From NCBI GenBank assembly GCA_947493165.1, contig CANLPY010000001.1, positions 868,001 through 932,000 of the forward strand: a stretch of 64,000 bases of DNA. The letters run 5' to 3'. This document shows positions 27,517 to 37,191 of this stretch, piece after piece. Source of the stretch: an uncultured Erythrobacter sp. (GTDB taxonomy: Bacteria; Pseudomonadota; Alphaproteobacteria; Sphingomonadales; Sphingomonadaceae). The notes beneath the pieces are model-generated. The model ran no database searches, had not been told where the DNA came from, and saw only the letters and a program-made list of their open reading frames with translations. A program made the position numbers and the translations under genes. Numbering within the stretch: position 1 is the first letter of the stretch; every line of letters starts with the position of its first letter.

Positions 27517-29439
27517 TTAAATCTCGACCTGACTGCCCAGTTCCACCACACGGTTCGTCGGCAATCGGAAGAATTCCATCGCGGTCGCTGAATTCCTCAG
27601 CATCCACGCGAATATCTTTTCTCGCCAGATCGGCATCCCTGGCTTTTCGCTGGGCAGCAAAGTCTGCCGCGACAGGAAGAAGCTGGTGTGCATCATATCG
27701 AACTCACCGCCGCATTGCTCCATCTGCTTTAAGCCCAGCGGAACGTTCGTCTCTTCCATAAAACCGTAATGCAGCACCGCGCGGAAAAACCCGTCGCCCA
27801 TATCGGTGTATTCGCAGCGGCTGCTTGGATCGACATAGGGCACATCCTGAATATCAACCGTCAGGATCACCACCCGCTCATGCAGCACCTTGTTGTGCTT
27901 GATATTGTGCAGCAGCGCCGATGGCACGCCAGCCGTGCTTGACGCCATAAAGATCGCCGTGCCCGGAACACGGGTGGCAGAGTTCTTGGCTGACTTTGCA
28001 AAGATTTCCATTGGCAGTGCAACTTCGCTCATCCGCTCACGCATCAGTTTACGGCCGCGTGCCCACGTTGTGAGCAGCAGGAAGGCGATGAAGCCCACCA
28101 TCAGCGGGAACCAGCCGCCTTCGGGAACCTTGGTGAGGTTCGCGGCGAAATACGCCCCGTCAACGATCAGGAACAGGCCAACCACTGGCGCGGCATACCA
28201 CCACTTCCATTTCCACACGCCAACCAAAAGCACCGCCATCAGCAGCGTATCAATCGTGACAGCGCCGGTCACCGCAATGCCATATGCGCTGGCGAGGTTG
28301 GATGAGTTTTGGAATGTCAGCACCAGAATGATCACCGCCACCATGAGCGCCCAGTTCACCACTGGAATGTAGATCTGCCCGCCCTCGGTCTCGCTGGTAT
28401 GGCGGATCGACAGACGGGGAATATAGCCCATTTGGATCGCCTGATGGGTGATTGAGAACGCGCCAGAGATAACCGCTTGGCTGGCGATAAAGGTCGCAAC
28501 CGTTGCCAAGAACACCAGCGGCAAACGCCATTCCTCATTGGCTAGGAAGAAGAACGGGCTCTGGATGGCTTCGGCGGCCTGTTCTGGCGGCAGGCCGATG
28601 ATCATCGCGCCTTGCCCGAAATAATTGAGCAGCAAGCACGGCATGACAAAGCCAAACCAAGAGAGCCGCATCGGCCCGCGGCCAAAATGCCCCATGTCTG
28701 AATAGAGCGCCTCTGAACCCGTCACAGCCAACACGACAGAGCCAAGCGCGAGGAAGGCGAGCCAGCCGTCAATCACGAAGAAGTTGATCGCGTAATAGGG
28801 GTTCAGCGCCCACAAAATCTCTGGCGTGTTGATGATCTGCCATGACCCCATCCCTGCGATCACGGTGAAATAGACAATCATCACGGGCGCAAACAGCGCG
28901 CCCACTTTTGCCGTGCCGCGCTTTTGCAGCATGAACAGGAATACCAGCAGGCCCAATGCAATCGGAATGACGAAACGCTGCAATCCGGGATCAACCACGG
29001 TCAGCCCCTCAACCGCTGACAGAACGGAAATTGCGGGCGTAATCATACTGTCGCCGTAAAACAGCGATGTGGCGAACACCCCCAGCAGCAGCGCCACCCA
29101 GCCGTATTTTGACTTGCTAAGCTGGCTGGAGATTAGCGCAACCAGAGCGAGGCTGCCGCCCTGCCCTTTGTTATCGGCGCGCATCAAAATGGTGACATAT
29201 TGGATCGACACCACCAGCGTCATCGACCAGAAAATCAGGCTGATAACGCCCAGCACATGCGCGCTATCCAGCGCGAGTGGGTGCGGGCCAACGAATGTTT
29301 CACGGAAAGCATAAAGCGGGCTGGTGCCGATATCGCCGAAGACAATACCAATTGCGCCGACAGCCAGCGCCTTTTTGGACGCGGAATGCCCTTTGCCACC
29401 TGTTGGCGGCTGGTGCGCTGGCGCTGCTGTATTGCTCAT
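27517..29439 (-). CDS. kup: KUP-family potassium uptake transporter
   Basis: 640-residue low-affinity K+/H+ symporter. The family opening [20 protein letters not shown] is present, with about twelve membrane helices through residue 470 and a hydrophilic C-terminal domain ([20 protein letters not shown]) of typical length. It lies downstream of the ccm operon but is separated from ccmI by 140 bp containing a GC-rich hairpin (29544-29562), so it is probably its own unit. Confidence 0.93.
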   Translation of the reverse strand: MSNTAAPAHQPPTGGKGHSASKKALAVGAIGIVFGDIGTSPLYAFRETFVGPHPLALDSAHVLGVISLIFWSMTLVVSIQYVTILMRADNKGQGGSLALVALISSQLSKSKYGWVALLLGVFATSLFYGDSMITPAISVLSAVEGLTVVDPGLQRFVIPIALGLLVFLFMLQKRGTAKVGALFAPVMIVYFTVIAGMGSWQIINTPEILWALNPYYAINFFVIDGWLAFLALGSVVLAVTGSEALYSDMGHFGRGPMRLSWFGFVMPCLLLNYFGQGAMIIGLPPEQAAEAIQSPFFFLANEEWRLPLVFLATVATFIASQAVISGAFSITHQAIQMGYIPRLSIRHTSETEGGQIYIPVVNWALMVAVIILVLTFQNSSNLASAYGIAVTGAVTIDTLLMAVLLVGVWKWKWWYAAPVVGLFLIVDGAYFAANLTKVPEGGWFPLMVGFIAFLLLTTWARGRKLMRERMSEVALPMEIFAKSAKNSATRVPGTAIFMASSTAGVPSALLHNIKHNKVLHERVVILTVDIQDVPYVDPSSRCEYTDMGDGFFRAVLHYGFMEETNVPLGLKQMEQCGGEFDMMHTSFFLSRQTLLPSEKPGMPIWREKIFAWMLRNSATAMEFFRLPTNRVVELGSQVEI

Positions 29440-29579
29440 GCCAAATGGATTTCCCGAATTAGAGCCACGGCCCTATCGATACTGCCCTCGTAATAAAGCC
29501 GCCCGGTTTGGCGACTCTGCCCCCTCACGAACCTTCCCAAGGCGGCGGCGCTTAGCACCGCCTTTCACCCCCTGCAATA

Positions 29580-30263
29580 TCAGCGCGTCGAACTGTCTTG
29601 CACAGGTTCACTATTGGATGGCCCCACGGGGGCCTGCGCCGATGGACCTGCAAGCATACGGTCTAGCGCATCCACACGCTGTTGAAGATCGCTGCGCCAC
29701 GGCGCATCCGGCGGTGTTTCATCGAGCAATCCGCCCCAAACCGCCCGCGCTTCTCTAACATCGCGCGCGGCGAAATAGGCCGTACCAAGGAACAGAGCCG
29801 GGCCGGGATGGCCGGGCTGCGCCTCACTCGCTCGATCAAATGCGTTACGAGCAGCGGGGGTAACCGCGCCATCGGCATGTTCCACCAAGGCCATGCCCAG
29901 CGCCATCCAACCTTCCAGATGCTGAGGATTTTCAACCAGCCCCCGGCGCAGCAGCGATGCGGCGCGCCCAAATTGCCCGCGCCGCGCAAAGGCATCGGCG
30001 GTGGTGATATAGGGCGTTTTCAGCGCACTATCATCAAACAGGGATAGCCGTGCATCAACCATCGCATCGCCCGAACGCGGAGCCTGCGCCTGCGCCGCCT
30101 TAGGACTGCCCGGCTGCAAAGTGCTGCCCTGCCAAGCGTATCCGGCAAGGCCCAGCACCAGAACGGTGGCAAACATCGTCCAACTGGATCGGGGCAGTTT
30201 GAGCACAAAGGCCGTGAATGCAAATGCCGCGAGCGCGACCAGAAGAATAGGAACCCAGCTCAT
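29580..30263 (-). CDS. ccmI: cytochrome c biogenesis TPR protein CcmI (CycH-like)
   Basis: 227 residues. Two N-terminal transmembrane helices (about 5-21 and 29-47) are followed by a periplasmic region with tetratricopeptide repeats (residues ~85-200: AFARRGQFGRAASLLRRGLVENP, then GWMALGMALVE). CcmI chaperones apocytochrome c to the CcmFH ligation complex. The gene overlaps ccmH by 4 bp and ends the operon, which supports the identity; it is shorter than the two-domain CcmI of some proteobacteria. Confidence 0.8.
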   Translation of the reverse strand: MSWVPILLVALAAFAFTAFVLKLPRSSWTMFATVLVLGLAGYAWQGSTLQPGSPKAAQAQAPRSGDAMVDARLSLFDDSALKTPYITTADAFARRGQFGRAASLLRRGLVENPQHLEGWMALGMALVEHADGAVTPAARNAFDRASEAQPGHPGPALFLGTAYFAARDVREARAVWGGLLDETPPDAPWRSDLQQRVDALDRMLAGPSAQAPVGPSNSEPVQDSSTR

Positions 30264-30685
30264 GCGCCCGCACTCTCATTTGATGATGTACGGCGCAGCC
30301 TGCGCCACAGGACAAGGCCGATAACCAGCAGGAAGATAACTGGAATGATAAACAGCGGCCATGTGGTCGCGCTCACTTCCGGTTCGTAGCTGACATAGTC
30401 GCCATAGCGCGTGCGCAGCCATTCGCGCACTTGATCCGGGCTTTCGCCAGCGGCCATGCGGCTGCGGACTTGATGGCGCATATCGCCCGCAATCGGCGCG
30501 TCGCTATCCGCGATCGTCTGGCTTTGGCAGGTGAGACAGCGCAAAGTGTGCATCAGCTCAGTCGCCTGCGCCTCTAGAGCGGGGTCTTCCAATTGTTTAT
30601 AAGCATAGGGTGCTGGCGGCATGGAATCCTGCGCCGCGAGCGCCGTTGGCAATAACGCGCCCAACAAGATGAGGAGGAACCTCAC
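30260..30685 (-). CDS. ccmH: cytochrome c maturation protein CcmH
   Basis: 141-residue membrane-tethered thiol-disulfide protein of the haem ligation complex. A signal peptide runs to about Ala18. The LRCLTCQ motif (Cys50, Cys53) reduces apocytochrome CxxCH thiols. A C-terminal transmembrane helix (residues ~107-127) precedes a short basic tail. It overlaps ccmG and ccmI by 4 bp each. Confidence 0.92.
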   Translation of the reverse strand: MRFLLILLGALLPTALAAQDSMPPAPYAYKQLEDPALEAQATELMHTLRCLTCQSQTIADSDAPIAGDMRHQVRSRMAAGESPDQVREWLRTRYGDYVSYEPEVSATTWPLFIIPVIFLLVIGLVLWRRLRRTSSNESAGA

Positions 30686-31209
30686 TGTGTGGCCTCATCC
30701 AGTTTTTCGAGCAGCAACGGAATATGCTCTAAACGGATGTCGCCAATATGCTGGTAGGTGATCTTGCCAGCGGCATCGATGACGTAAGTCTCCGGCACGC
30801 CGGACGCGCCCAAATCCAGCATCAGCTGCGAAATATCATCCGCGCCAATGCGGGTGTACGGATTGCCGTAACGCTCAAGGAAATCGGCAACGTCTGCTGG
30901 TTTGTCACGGATGGCGATGCCGATGATCTCAACGCCTTGGCCTTCAAGCACTTCCAATTGCTTTGCCTCGGCAATGCACGGCAGGCACCAGCTGGCCCAG
31001 ATATTGAGCAGCTTTGGCTTGCCCCCGATAAAATCTGCGCTGGATGCACCGGGCATGGTTTCGACCGCTGCGGGCAGTTCAAATTCGGGCAGCTGCTTTT
31101 CAACCATTTGCGATGGGATGCTGTCGTCCTTAGGCTGGGTCAGCATGTAGCCCGCGACGCCAAGGAAAAAGGCGAACAGGGCGAGGGGTATCCATAGGGT
31201 CCAGCGCAT
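30682..31209 (-). CDS. ccmG: thiol:disulfide interchange protein CcmG/DsbE
   Basis: 175-residue periplasmic thioredoxin anchored by an N-terminal helix (residues 4-23). The active site is WASWCLPC (Cys75, Cys78), followed by the conserved GVPETYVIDAAGKI with its cis-proline. It passes reducing equivalents to CcmH and apocytochrome c. Its start overlaps the ccmF stop, and its stop overlaps the ccmH start. Confidence 0.94.
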   Translation of the reverse strand: MRWTLWIPLALFAFFLGVAGYMLTQPKDDSIPSQMVEKQLPEFELPAAVETMPGASSADFIGGKPKLLNIWASWCLPCIAEAKQLEVLEGQGVEIIGIAIRDKPADVADFLERYGNPYTRIGADDISQLMLDLGASGVPETYVIDAAGKITYQHIGDIRLEHIPLLLEKLDEATQ

Positions 31210-33215
31210 CAGGCAGTCTCCGGTTCAAGCTCAGCGGCAAGCTCGCGCGCTTCTTCGCGTTTTTCATCGCCGCGGCGCACGGCTCTGCGGCGTTTAAGGT
31301 CTTTTGTAAGCCGGCCAATGATGGCCAGCGCTCCGCCAAGCGAGATGAGCAGGCCGCCGTACCAGATGAAGGTGACAAACGGTTTCCACCAGATGCGGAC
31401 CTGCCAGCGCTGGTTGCCCTCCTGATCGACGCCCGCGCTATCTCCCAGCACGGCGTAAAGCTGGCCGTCCCAACGGGTTAGCAGCGCGCTTTCGCTGGTG
31501 GCTTGAAATGGGGCCCAGAATGTGCGGGCTTGCGGGGTGACTGCGATGGCTTCGCCGCCTGCACGAGAGGCGCTGAGGCGGGCTTCAAGGGCGGTCCAGT
31601 TGGGGCCTGCAATTGGGTCAACGCCGTCCAGCGTGATCTGCCAGTCGGCCACGGCGACGCTCTCTCCGGGGATCATGGCGGCAAGGCGCTCTTTGGTGAA
31701 AGCGCTCTCACTGGCCATGCCGAAAAGAGAGACTGCGACGCCGAAATGGGCGAGCACCATGCCCCATGTTGCGATCGGTATGCGGGTGAGCTTGCGGCCT
31801 CTGAGAGGTAGGAACGAGGCGATAGCAAGGCCTGCTGCCAGTCCGAGGCCTAGGACTGCGAGAATTGAGTAGTCACCAAGATATGCGGTGAATGCGAGAA
31901 CTCCTACAATCACAATTCCAACAACGATCATTGGCACTTGCACACGCGCAGCTCTATCTGCTTTCCAGCGCAGCAACGGCCCCACCGCCATCACCAAGAA
32001 CATCGGCACTGCGAAAATCGCACTAACCGGATTGAAATAGGGCGGACCGACAGAAACGCGCACATCAAACGCTTCGGTCAGCAGCGGGTAAAGCGTACCA
32101 AGCAGCACGACGCCCAAGATCGCTGAAAGCATCACATTGTTGAACACCAGCGCGCTTTCCCGGCTGGTTGCAGCAAACCTCTTGCCCTCTGATATCGAAT
32201 GCGCGCGAAGAGCGAAGATGGCCAAGGCCCCGCCGATATAAAGAGCCAGCAGGATCAGGATAAAAGACCCGCGTTCAGGATCGACGGCAAAAGCGTGCAC
32301 GCTGGTCAATACGCCGGATCGGACGAGGAATGTACCCAGCATACTCATCGATAATGCGACGACGCCCAACATGATAGTCCAAGTGCGCAAGGCGTCGCGC
32401 GCGGCCAGTACGCTGGTTGAATGGAGCAAAGCGGTCGCCGCTAGCCAAGGCATCAATGAGGCGTTTTCTACCGGATCCCAGAACCAATATCCGCCCCAGC
32501 CAAGCTCGTAATACGCCCAATAGCTACCCGCCGTTATGCCGAGCGTCAGGAAGACCCAAGCGCCCAGCACCCATGGCCGCATTACGCGCGCAAATTCCGG
32601 TGTCACTTGCCGAGTTAACAATGCGCCCAACGCAAAGCTGAACGCCACTGAAAGGCCGACATAGCCAATGTAGAGCGTTGGCGGATGCAGCGCGAGACCG
32701 ATGTCTTGGAGAAGTGGGTTTAAACCCTGCCCTTCCGCCGCTGGCACTGGCAGTCGTTCAAATGGGTTAGAGCTAAGCAGCAAGAACGCATAAAAGCCCA
32801 GCGCCACAAAGCCCTGCGTTGCCAGTGTCGCTTGCATCGTGCGGATCGGCAAACGGCGTTCAAGCCATGCGATTAGCCCGCCTGAAAGCGCCATAACCGC
32901 GACCCACAAAAGCATCGAGCCTTCGTGGTTCCCCCATGTACCGGTAATCTTATAAAGCATCGGCTTCATCGAGTGCGAATTGGTGACAACCAGCTTCACG
33001 GACAGGTCTGTGATGGCAAAGCACCACAAGAGCATCACAAATGAAATACCAGCGAGCAGAGCCTGCGTGATAGCAGCTGGCCGGACCAGACGCGCGAAAT
33101 CACGCTCCGCGCCTCCGACGTAGCCGTGTTTTAGAGCCAAAGCCCCAGCGAGCAATTGGAGCGCCGCGAGCGCTGCAGCCAACCAAAGGGCGGCAAGACC
33201 AATTTCGGCAATCAT
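31209..33215 (-). CDS. ccmF: cytochrome c haem lyase subunit CcmF
   Basis: 668-residue multi-helix membrane protein that attaches haem to apocytochrome c. The tryptophan-rich WWD haem-handling motif is WGGYWFWDPVENASLMPW (near residue 235). Conserved histidines flank it on periplasmic loops (NHEGSMLLW; LLHSTSVLAARDALR). The length and fifteen or so helices are typical. The gene lies 12 bp after ccmE. Confidence 0.95.
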   Translation of the reverse strand: MIAEIGLAALWLAAALAALQLLAGALALKHGYVGGAERDFARLVRPAAITQALLAGISFVMLLWCFAITDLSVKLVVTNSHSMKPMLYKITGTWGNHEGSMLLWVAVMALSGGLIAWLERRLPIRTMQATLATQGFVALGFYAFLLLSSNPFERLPVPAAEGQGLNPLLQDIGLALHPPTLYIGYVGLSVAFSFALGALLTRQVTPEFARVMRPWVLGAWVFLTLGITAGSYWAYYELGWGGYWFWDPVENASLMPWLAATALLHSTSVLAARDALRTWTIMLGVVALSMSMLGTFLVRSGVLTSVHAFAVDPERGSFILILLALYIGGALAIFALRAHSISEGKRFAATSRESALVFNNVMLSAILGVVLLGTLYPLLTEAFDVRVSVGPPYFNPVSAIFAVPMFLVMAVGPLLRWKADRAARVQVPMIVVGIVIVGVLAFTAYLGDYSILAVLGLGLAAGLAIASFLPLRGRKLTRIPIATWGMVLAHFGVAVSLFGMASESAFTKERLAAMIPGESVAVADWQITLDGVDPIAGPNWTALEARLSASRAGGEAIAVTPQARTFWAPFQATSESALLTRWDGQLYAVLGDSAGVDQEGNQRWQVRIWWKPFVTFIWYGGLLISLGGALAIIGRLTKDLKRRRAVRRGDEKREEARELAAELEPETA

Positions 33216-33227
33216 CGGGCCGGCGAC

Positions 33228-33698
33228 CTATTCACTGTAGCTAACAGTTTCTGCAGCTTGCTGCGCGGCATCATTGGCATGCAACCCTTCCAACTCACGC
33301 GGAACGTAATTTTCATCGTGCTTGGCGAGCAAGTTAGAGGCGAGAAATGTGCCATCAGTTTGGAGGCTTCCTTCTGCGACCACACCAGACCCTTCGACAA
33401 AAAGATCAGGCAGAATTCCGCTATATTGCACGGGCACGCTCGCTTCTTCGTTTCCTGTCACAACAAAAGCGACGGTGACCCCGTCCTCCAACCACTCGAG
33501 CGAACCTGCTTGCACCATCCCGCCCAACCGCACCGCTTGTCCCACCTCTGGTGGGTTGGCGGACATTTGCTCAGGTAAGTAAAAATAATTCGCTTGATTG
33601 CGAAGCGCATAGGCGGCGAACAGTCCGGCAAGGACAATCGCCACCAGCGCAAGGACGACCAGCACCAACCTTTGATGTTTGGCCTTGACCGTGCTCAT
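33228..33698 (-). CDS. ccmE: haem chaperone CcmE
   Basis: 156-residue periplasmic OB-fold haem carrier. One N-terminal anchor helix (residues 9-31), then the beta-barrel. The haem attachment site is HDENY (His127, Tyr131), the classical HxxxY form. The C-terminal tail is flexible and acidic. It overlaps ccmD by 4 bp. Confidence 0.94.
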   Translation of the reverse strand: MSTVKAKHQRLVLVVLALVAIVLAGLFAAYALRNQANYFYLPEQMSANPPEVGQAVRLGGMVQAGSLEWLEDGVTVAFVVTGNEEASVPVQYSGILPDLFVEGSGVVAEGSLQTDGTFLASNLLAKHDENYVPRELEGLHANDAAQQAAETVSYSE

Positions 33699-33835
33699 TT
33701 TCGCTTCACTTCATCACGCCGCTTTTCAGCCGAACGCATCGCACGCCACGCCCACAGGATAAGGGTAAGGACAGAACTGATAGCAACCACATAAGAGGCG
33801 GTGACATAATCCCACTGGTTGAGTGCCTCACGCAT
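33695..33835 (-). CDS. ccmD: haem exporter protein CcmD
   Basis: 46-residue membrane protein: one helix (residues ~10-30, ASYVVAISSVLTLILWAW) followed by a strongly basic tail (RRDEVKRK), exactly the CcmD layout. CcmD helps release holo-CcmE from CcmABC. The start at 33835 was chosen because the longer frame runs back into ccmC; with it the gene overlaps ccmC by 8 bp and ccmE by 4 bp. Confidence 0.85.
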   Translation of the reverse strand: MREALNQWDYVTASYVVAISSVLTLILWAWRAMRSAEKRRDEVKRK

Positions 33836-34595
33836 CACGCACTCTCCGACGTTGGATTGGCTGGTTCTGCGGACCATCATCGGCAAGCGCGCGGCGGCGC
33901 AGACGTGCCTCAACCTGCATCTCTGCAATCAATGTGCGCATTCTCATCAATACCACACCGCCAAACAGCAGTGAGAACCCAATCACGGCAATCAACAACG
34001 GCACCAAGAATTCGCCATCAATGGCACTCTTTCCGGCTGTCAGACTGGGTGGTTGATGAAGCGAATTCCACCAAACGACAGAGCGATTAATGATTGGAAT
34101 GTTGATCGCGCCCACAATACCAAAGATCGCGGGGATCTTGATCGATCCTCCATCGCGCGCGCTCGCCTGTGCCAGTGCAATATATCCCGCATATAGGAAT
34201 AGCAGCACCAGCATACTGGTCAGCCTGCCATCCCATACCCACCACGTGCCCCACGTTGGGCGGCCCCAAATTGATCCGGTGGCAAGGCAGATCGCGGTAA
34301 AGACCATGCCTGGAACGGCGATTGCGCGGGCAGCAATCGCAGCGAGTGGATGCTTCCATATCAGCAATGCAGCGCTGGAAATGGCAATGCCCGACCATCC
34401 ACCCATGCCGAGCCATGCGCTCGGCACGTGAATAAACAAAATACGGACGGTTTCACCCATCAGCCGATCAGGCGAAACGACCAGTAATCCCCATGCCAGC
34501 GCGCCGATTGTCAAAACAGCGCCGCTTACCAGCAAAAGCGGGGTGAGCCAGCTTGCTAGGCTCAGGAAGCGCGTTGGGTTGGCGTAGCCGTGCAT
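33828..34595 (-). CDS. ccmC: haem exporter subunit CcmC
   Basis: 255-residue, six-helix membrane protein that loads haem onto CcmE. The WWD-type motif is WGRPTWGTWWVWDGRLTS, flanked by conserved histidines (IHVPSAWLG and LHQPPSL). First gene of the visible ccmCDEFGHI run; the ABC subunits CcmA and CcmB are not upstream, where a dehydrogenase gene lies instead. Confidence 0.94.
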   Translation of the reverse strand: MHGYANPTRFLSLASWLTPLLLVSGAVLTIGALAWGLLVVSPDRLMGETVRILFIHVPSAWLGMGGWSGIAISSAALLIWKHPLAAIAARAIAVPGMVFTAICLATGSIWGRPTWGTWWVWDGRLTSMLVLLFLYAGYIALAQASARDGGSIKIPAIFGIVGAINIPIINRSVVWWNSLHQPPSLTAGKSAIDGEFLVPLLIAVIGFSLLFGGVVLMRMRTLIAEMQVEARLRRRALADDGPQNQPIQRRRVRDA

Positions 34596-34715
34596 AATTA
34601 CCGATAAATGCCTTGCGGTGATGTAGCGTTCCCACGCTGTGCGGCAAGCCTTTAAGCGCTTTGCGAAACCTGCAAGTTTGGCAATGACCGCGCGATTGCA
34701 CGCAACGGATCGAGC

Positions 34716-35780
34716 TTAGCGACCTATCAGCTTGGCAGCCATCCGATCAGCAACCACATCAGCGGTCTCTTCGCTGGTGTCGCTTTCCTGCCAGATTTCC
34801 TCAAGCCGGCCGGGAATTTGAGCGATCCGCTTGCGTACCTCGTTAAGGTCCGCAGCCACCCCATCACGCCGCGCAAGATACTCAAGCGCAACGGAAATGA
34901 TCCCGCCTGCGTTGATAACATAGTCCGGCGCGTAAAGAATGCCGCGATCCGAGAGAATTTTGCCATGCTCAGGCCGGGCCAGTTGGTTGTTGGCACCGCC
35001 TGCGACGATCGGGCAATCGAGCCGGGCAATCCCTTCATCATTCAAAATTGCGCCCAATGCATTGGGGCTAAATACATCGCATGGTGTCGCCATAATCGCG
35101 TCCGCATCAACAGCTTCACCGCCGATTTCCTGCGCCAACTCTTTCGCACGGGCACCGTTGATGTCAGCCACGGTCAGCTTTGCACCATCCTTAGCGAGAA
35201 GTTTTGCAACACCGCCGCCTACACTGCCTGTACCTTGAACGGCGACATGCACGCCTTCTAGGCTATCCTTGCCCAACTTATGGCGAACCGCCGCTTTTAT
35301 GCCGTGGTAGATACCCATAGCCGTGAAGGGCCCGGGATCACCGCCTGCATCGCCCTCACCTTCGACAGGAAGGCCAGAGACATGACTGGTTCGCTTCGAC
35401 ATGGTGACCATGTCGGCCTCTGTAATGCCGACATCAGCTGCGGTGACATAGCGCCCGCCTAAGCTCTCAACCGCATCAGCAAAAGCAGTGAGCATTTCAG
35501 GTGTCTTTGTACGATTCTTGTCAGCAAGGATCACAGCCTTGCCCCCGCCAAGAGGTAGGCCTGCCATGGCGTTCTTATAGCTCATCCCGCGGCTAAGCCG
35601 CAGAGCATCGCGAATGCCATCTTTTGGATCGGGATAGTGCCAAACGCGCGTGCCACCAGCACCCGAGCCTAGGTGTGTCGAATGGACAGCGATAATCGCA
35701 GCAAGCCCGCTTGCACGATCGTGCACGACATGCACAAATTCGTGATCATCAAAGTCGGATTCAGTCCAAAAGGCAGTCAT
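34716..35780 (-). CDS. Glu/Leu/Phe/Val dehydrogenase (leucine dehydrogenase type)
   Basis: 354-residue NAD-dependent amino-acid dehydrogenase that reversibly deaminates a branched-chain or aromatic amino acid. Substrate-domain lysines Lys69 (SYKN) and Lys81 (PLGGGKAVI) sit where leucine dehydrogenase has its two essential lysines. The Rossmann motif VQGTGSVGGGVAKLL (near residue 185) is complete. The length matches leucine/phenylalanine rather than hexameric glutamate dehydrogenases. It lies 120 bp upstream of ccmC on the same strand, and I infer a separate function. Confidence 0.88.
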   Translation of the reverse strand: MTAFWTESDFDDHEFVHVVHDRASGLAAIIAVHSTHLGSGAGGTRVWHYPDPKDGIRDALRLSRGMSYKNAMAGLPLGGGKAVILADKNRTKTPEMLTAFADAVESLGGRYVTAADVGITEADMVTMSKRTSHVSGLPVEGEGDAGGDPGPFTAMGIYHGIKAAVRHKLGKDSLEGVHVAVQGTGSVGGGVAKLLAKDGAKLTVADINGARAKELAQEIGGEAVDADAIMATPCDVFSPNALGAILNDEGIARLDCPIVAGGANNQLARPEHGKILSDRGILYAPDYVINAGGIISVALEYLARRDGVAADLNEVRKRIAQIPGRLEEIWQESDTSEETADVVADRMAAKLIGR

Positions 35781-35848
35781 CGGGCAAGCAGCTCCATAAT
35801 CAACGCAGATATTTATGCGCGATTGAGCCGCCTAATGATTGGAGGAAA

Positions 35849-35926
35849 TGGGGCGATCGAGGGGTCTCGAACCCCCGACCTCCGGCACCACAAGCCGGCG
35901 CTCTAACCAACTGAGCTACGATCGCC
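35849..35926 (-). tRNA. tRNA-His (anticodon GUG)
   Basis: Cloverleaf on the minus strand with anticodon loop TTGTGGT (GUG). The extra 5' G(-1) opposite C73 is encoded, the identity element of tRNA-His: 5' end GGCGATCG, 3' end CGATCGC followed by CCCA. The feature is bounded to include G(-1) and the encoded CCA. Confidence 0.95.
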
Positions 35927-36139
35927 ATATGCTTCCCCCAACGCACCAAATGGTCAATGCGTTAGCTGCGCAGGGGGGCGTGTTACGCCTGATTGCCAGC
36001 GGGTCAAGGCTAGCAATAAGCGGGGCGAGCCTGTTGCACAAACCCTAAGCCAAGGGAAGTAAAAACTGCGCAAGAATGAAGTTTGCGCAAGATTCTTTCA
36101 CTCTTGCCTCATCTCTTCACATCGGTATCGTTTTTGAAC

Positions 36140-36769
36140 ATGGAACCGGGCGAATCTTCTGCACAATTATTGCAGGCGCGCGAAGGGCTTCAAAAACTGC
36201 CCTGCGCCAAGGTTGAGCTGTTCCAACTCCGCCATTTCCTCACCTTAGAACTTTGCCAAAACCTGATTGCTTTGATTGAAAAGGATCGCCGTCCATCGAC
36301 AATCGCTGATAGCAATGGCGATGGCTATTTTCGCACGAGCGAAACGTGCGACCTTGATGCGAGCGAGCCCGCCGTTCAGGATTTGGAGCATCTCTTAAAG
36401 GATTTGAACGGTATTGATCCAAGCTATGGCGAACCTGTTCAAGGCCAGCGTTATGATGTGGGGCAAGAATTCAAAGCGCATACCGACTACTTCACACCAG
36501 GCGGTGTCGATCATGAGAAGTTCTGCAACATTGCAGGGCAACGCACTTGGACCTTCATGGTGTATTTGAATGACGTTGAGGCTGGCGGCGCGACTCGCTT
36601 CAAAGTGGTTGGCAAGACCTTTCGCCCCGAAATTGCCAAGCTGGTGTGTTGGAACAACCGCCGACCCGATGGCAGCGTAAATCCTGCCACCCTGCACCAC
36701 GGCATGAAGGTGCGAAAAGGCACAAAATACGTGATCACTAAATGGTACCGGGAAAAACCATGGGGATGA
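36140..36769 (+). CDS. 2-oxoglutarate/Fe(II) dioxygenase, prolyl 4-hydroxylase-like
   Basis: 209-residue single-domain oxygenase. The iron triad is HTD (His-x-Asp in EFKAHTDYF) plus the distal His in TLHHGMKV, with a 2-oxoglutarate-binding Lys/Arg region (KGTKYVITKW) about ten residues on. The fold resembles the P4Hc domain of prolyl 4-hydroxylases; the substrate protein is unknown. The ATG at 36140 is preferred; a TTG at 36083 would add 19 residues with a hydrophobic look. It follows tRNA-His after 213 bp in which I see no other gene. Confidence 0.82.
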   Translation: MEPGESSAQLLQAREGLQKLPCAKVELFQLRHFLTLELCQNLIALIEKDRRPSTIADSNGDGYFRTSETCDLDASEPAVQDLEHLLKDLNGIDPSYGEPVQGQRYDVGQEFKAHTDYFTPGGVDHEKFCNIAGQRTWTFMVYLNDVEAGGATRFKVVGKTFRPEIAKLVCWNNRRPDGSVNPATLHHGMKVRKGTKYVITKWYREKPWG

Positions 36770-36810
36770 TCATCACCTGAGTCACAATCGGCGCGCTTGC
36801 GGCACATACG

Positions 36811-36836
36811 AAAAAGGCGGCCCTGACAGGACCGCC
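36811..36836 (-). terminator. intrinsic terminator of rpmE
   Basis: On the minus strand GGCGGTCC, loop TGTCA and GGGCCGCC form an eight-pair hairpin (one G-U) immediately followed by five Ts. It lies 40 bp after the rpmE stop. Confidence 0.88.
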
Positions 36837-36876
36837 CTCTTCATGCTGTCTACCGACTGCAAATATTCGCCGCAGC

Positions 36877-37101
36877 CTACTTCTTCAGGCTGAGCCCGCC
36901 AAAGCGCTTGTTGAATGCAGCCACACGGCCACCTTCTTGCAGCTGTTGCTTGCCGCCAGTCCAAGCTGGGTGGCTAGTCGGATCAATATCAAGCGCAAGC
37001 GTATCGCCTTCGCTGCCCCAAGTGGAGCGCGTTTGAAATTCTGTACCATCGGTCATTTTGACCGTGATCATGTGATATTCTGGGTGCCCTTCGGCTTTCA
37101 T
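36877..37101 (-). CDS. rpmE: 50S ribosomal protein L31
   Basis: 74-residue ribosomal protein. The opening [19 protein letters not shown] and the ending [13 protein letters not shown] identify L31. The four zinc-binding cysteines of classical RpmE are absent, so this is the cysteine-free form, expected to work without zinc. The leader carries a perfect six-pair hairpin (37126-37141) just upstream, and a terminator follows. Confidence 0.92.
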   Translation of the reverse strand: MKAEGHPEYHMITVKMTDGTEFQTRSTWGSEGDTLALDIDPTSHPAWTGGKQQLQEGGRVAAFNKRFGGLSLKK

Positions 37102-37125
37102 AACTCTGGTCCTTGCTAGCGGTGA

Positions 37126-37141
37126 CCCGGTACCGACCGGG
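37126..37141 (-). other. hairpin in the rpmE 5' leader
   Basis: CCCGGT and ACCGGG form a perfect six-pair stem with a four-base loop, 24 bases upstream of the rpmE start. It may be part of an r-protein autoregulatory leader. Short palindromes like this can also be chance. Confidence 0.4.
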
Positions 37142-37191
37142 CATGCTGTTTGCGGGAAAGCGATTAATTGGGTTTAATTCAGAACGCAACC

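Noticed and set aside
29544..29562. GC hairpin between ccmI and kup as a terminator
   Set aside because: The stem is good (8 bp) but the loop is only 3 bases and no T-run follows on the minus strand; left as unproven.
37164..37177. TTAA-spacer-TTAA near-match to a CtrA box upstream of rpmE
   Set aside because: The spacer is 6 and not 7 bases, so it does not meet the consensus.
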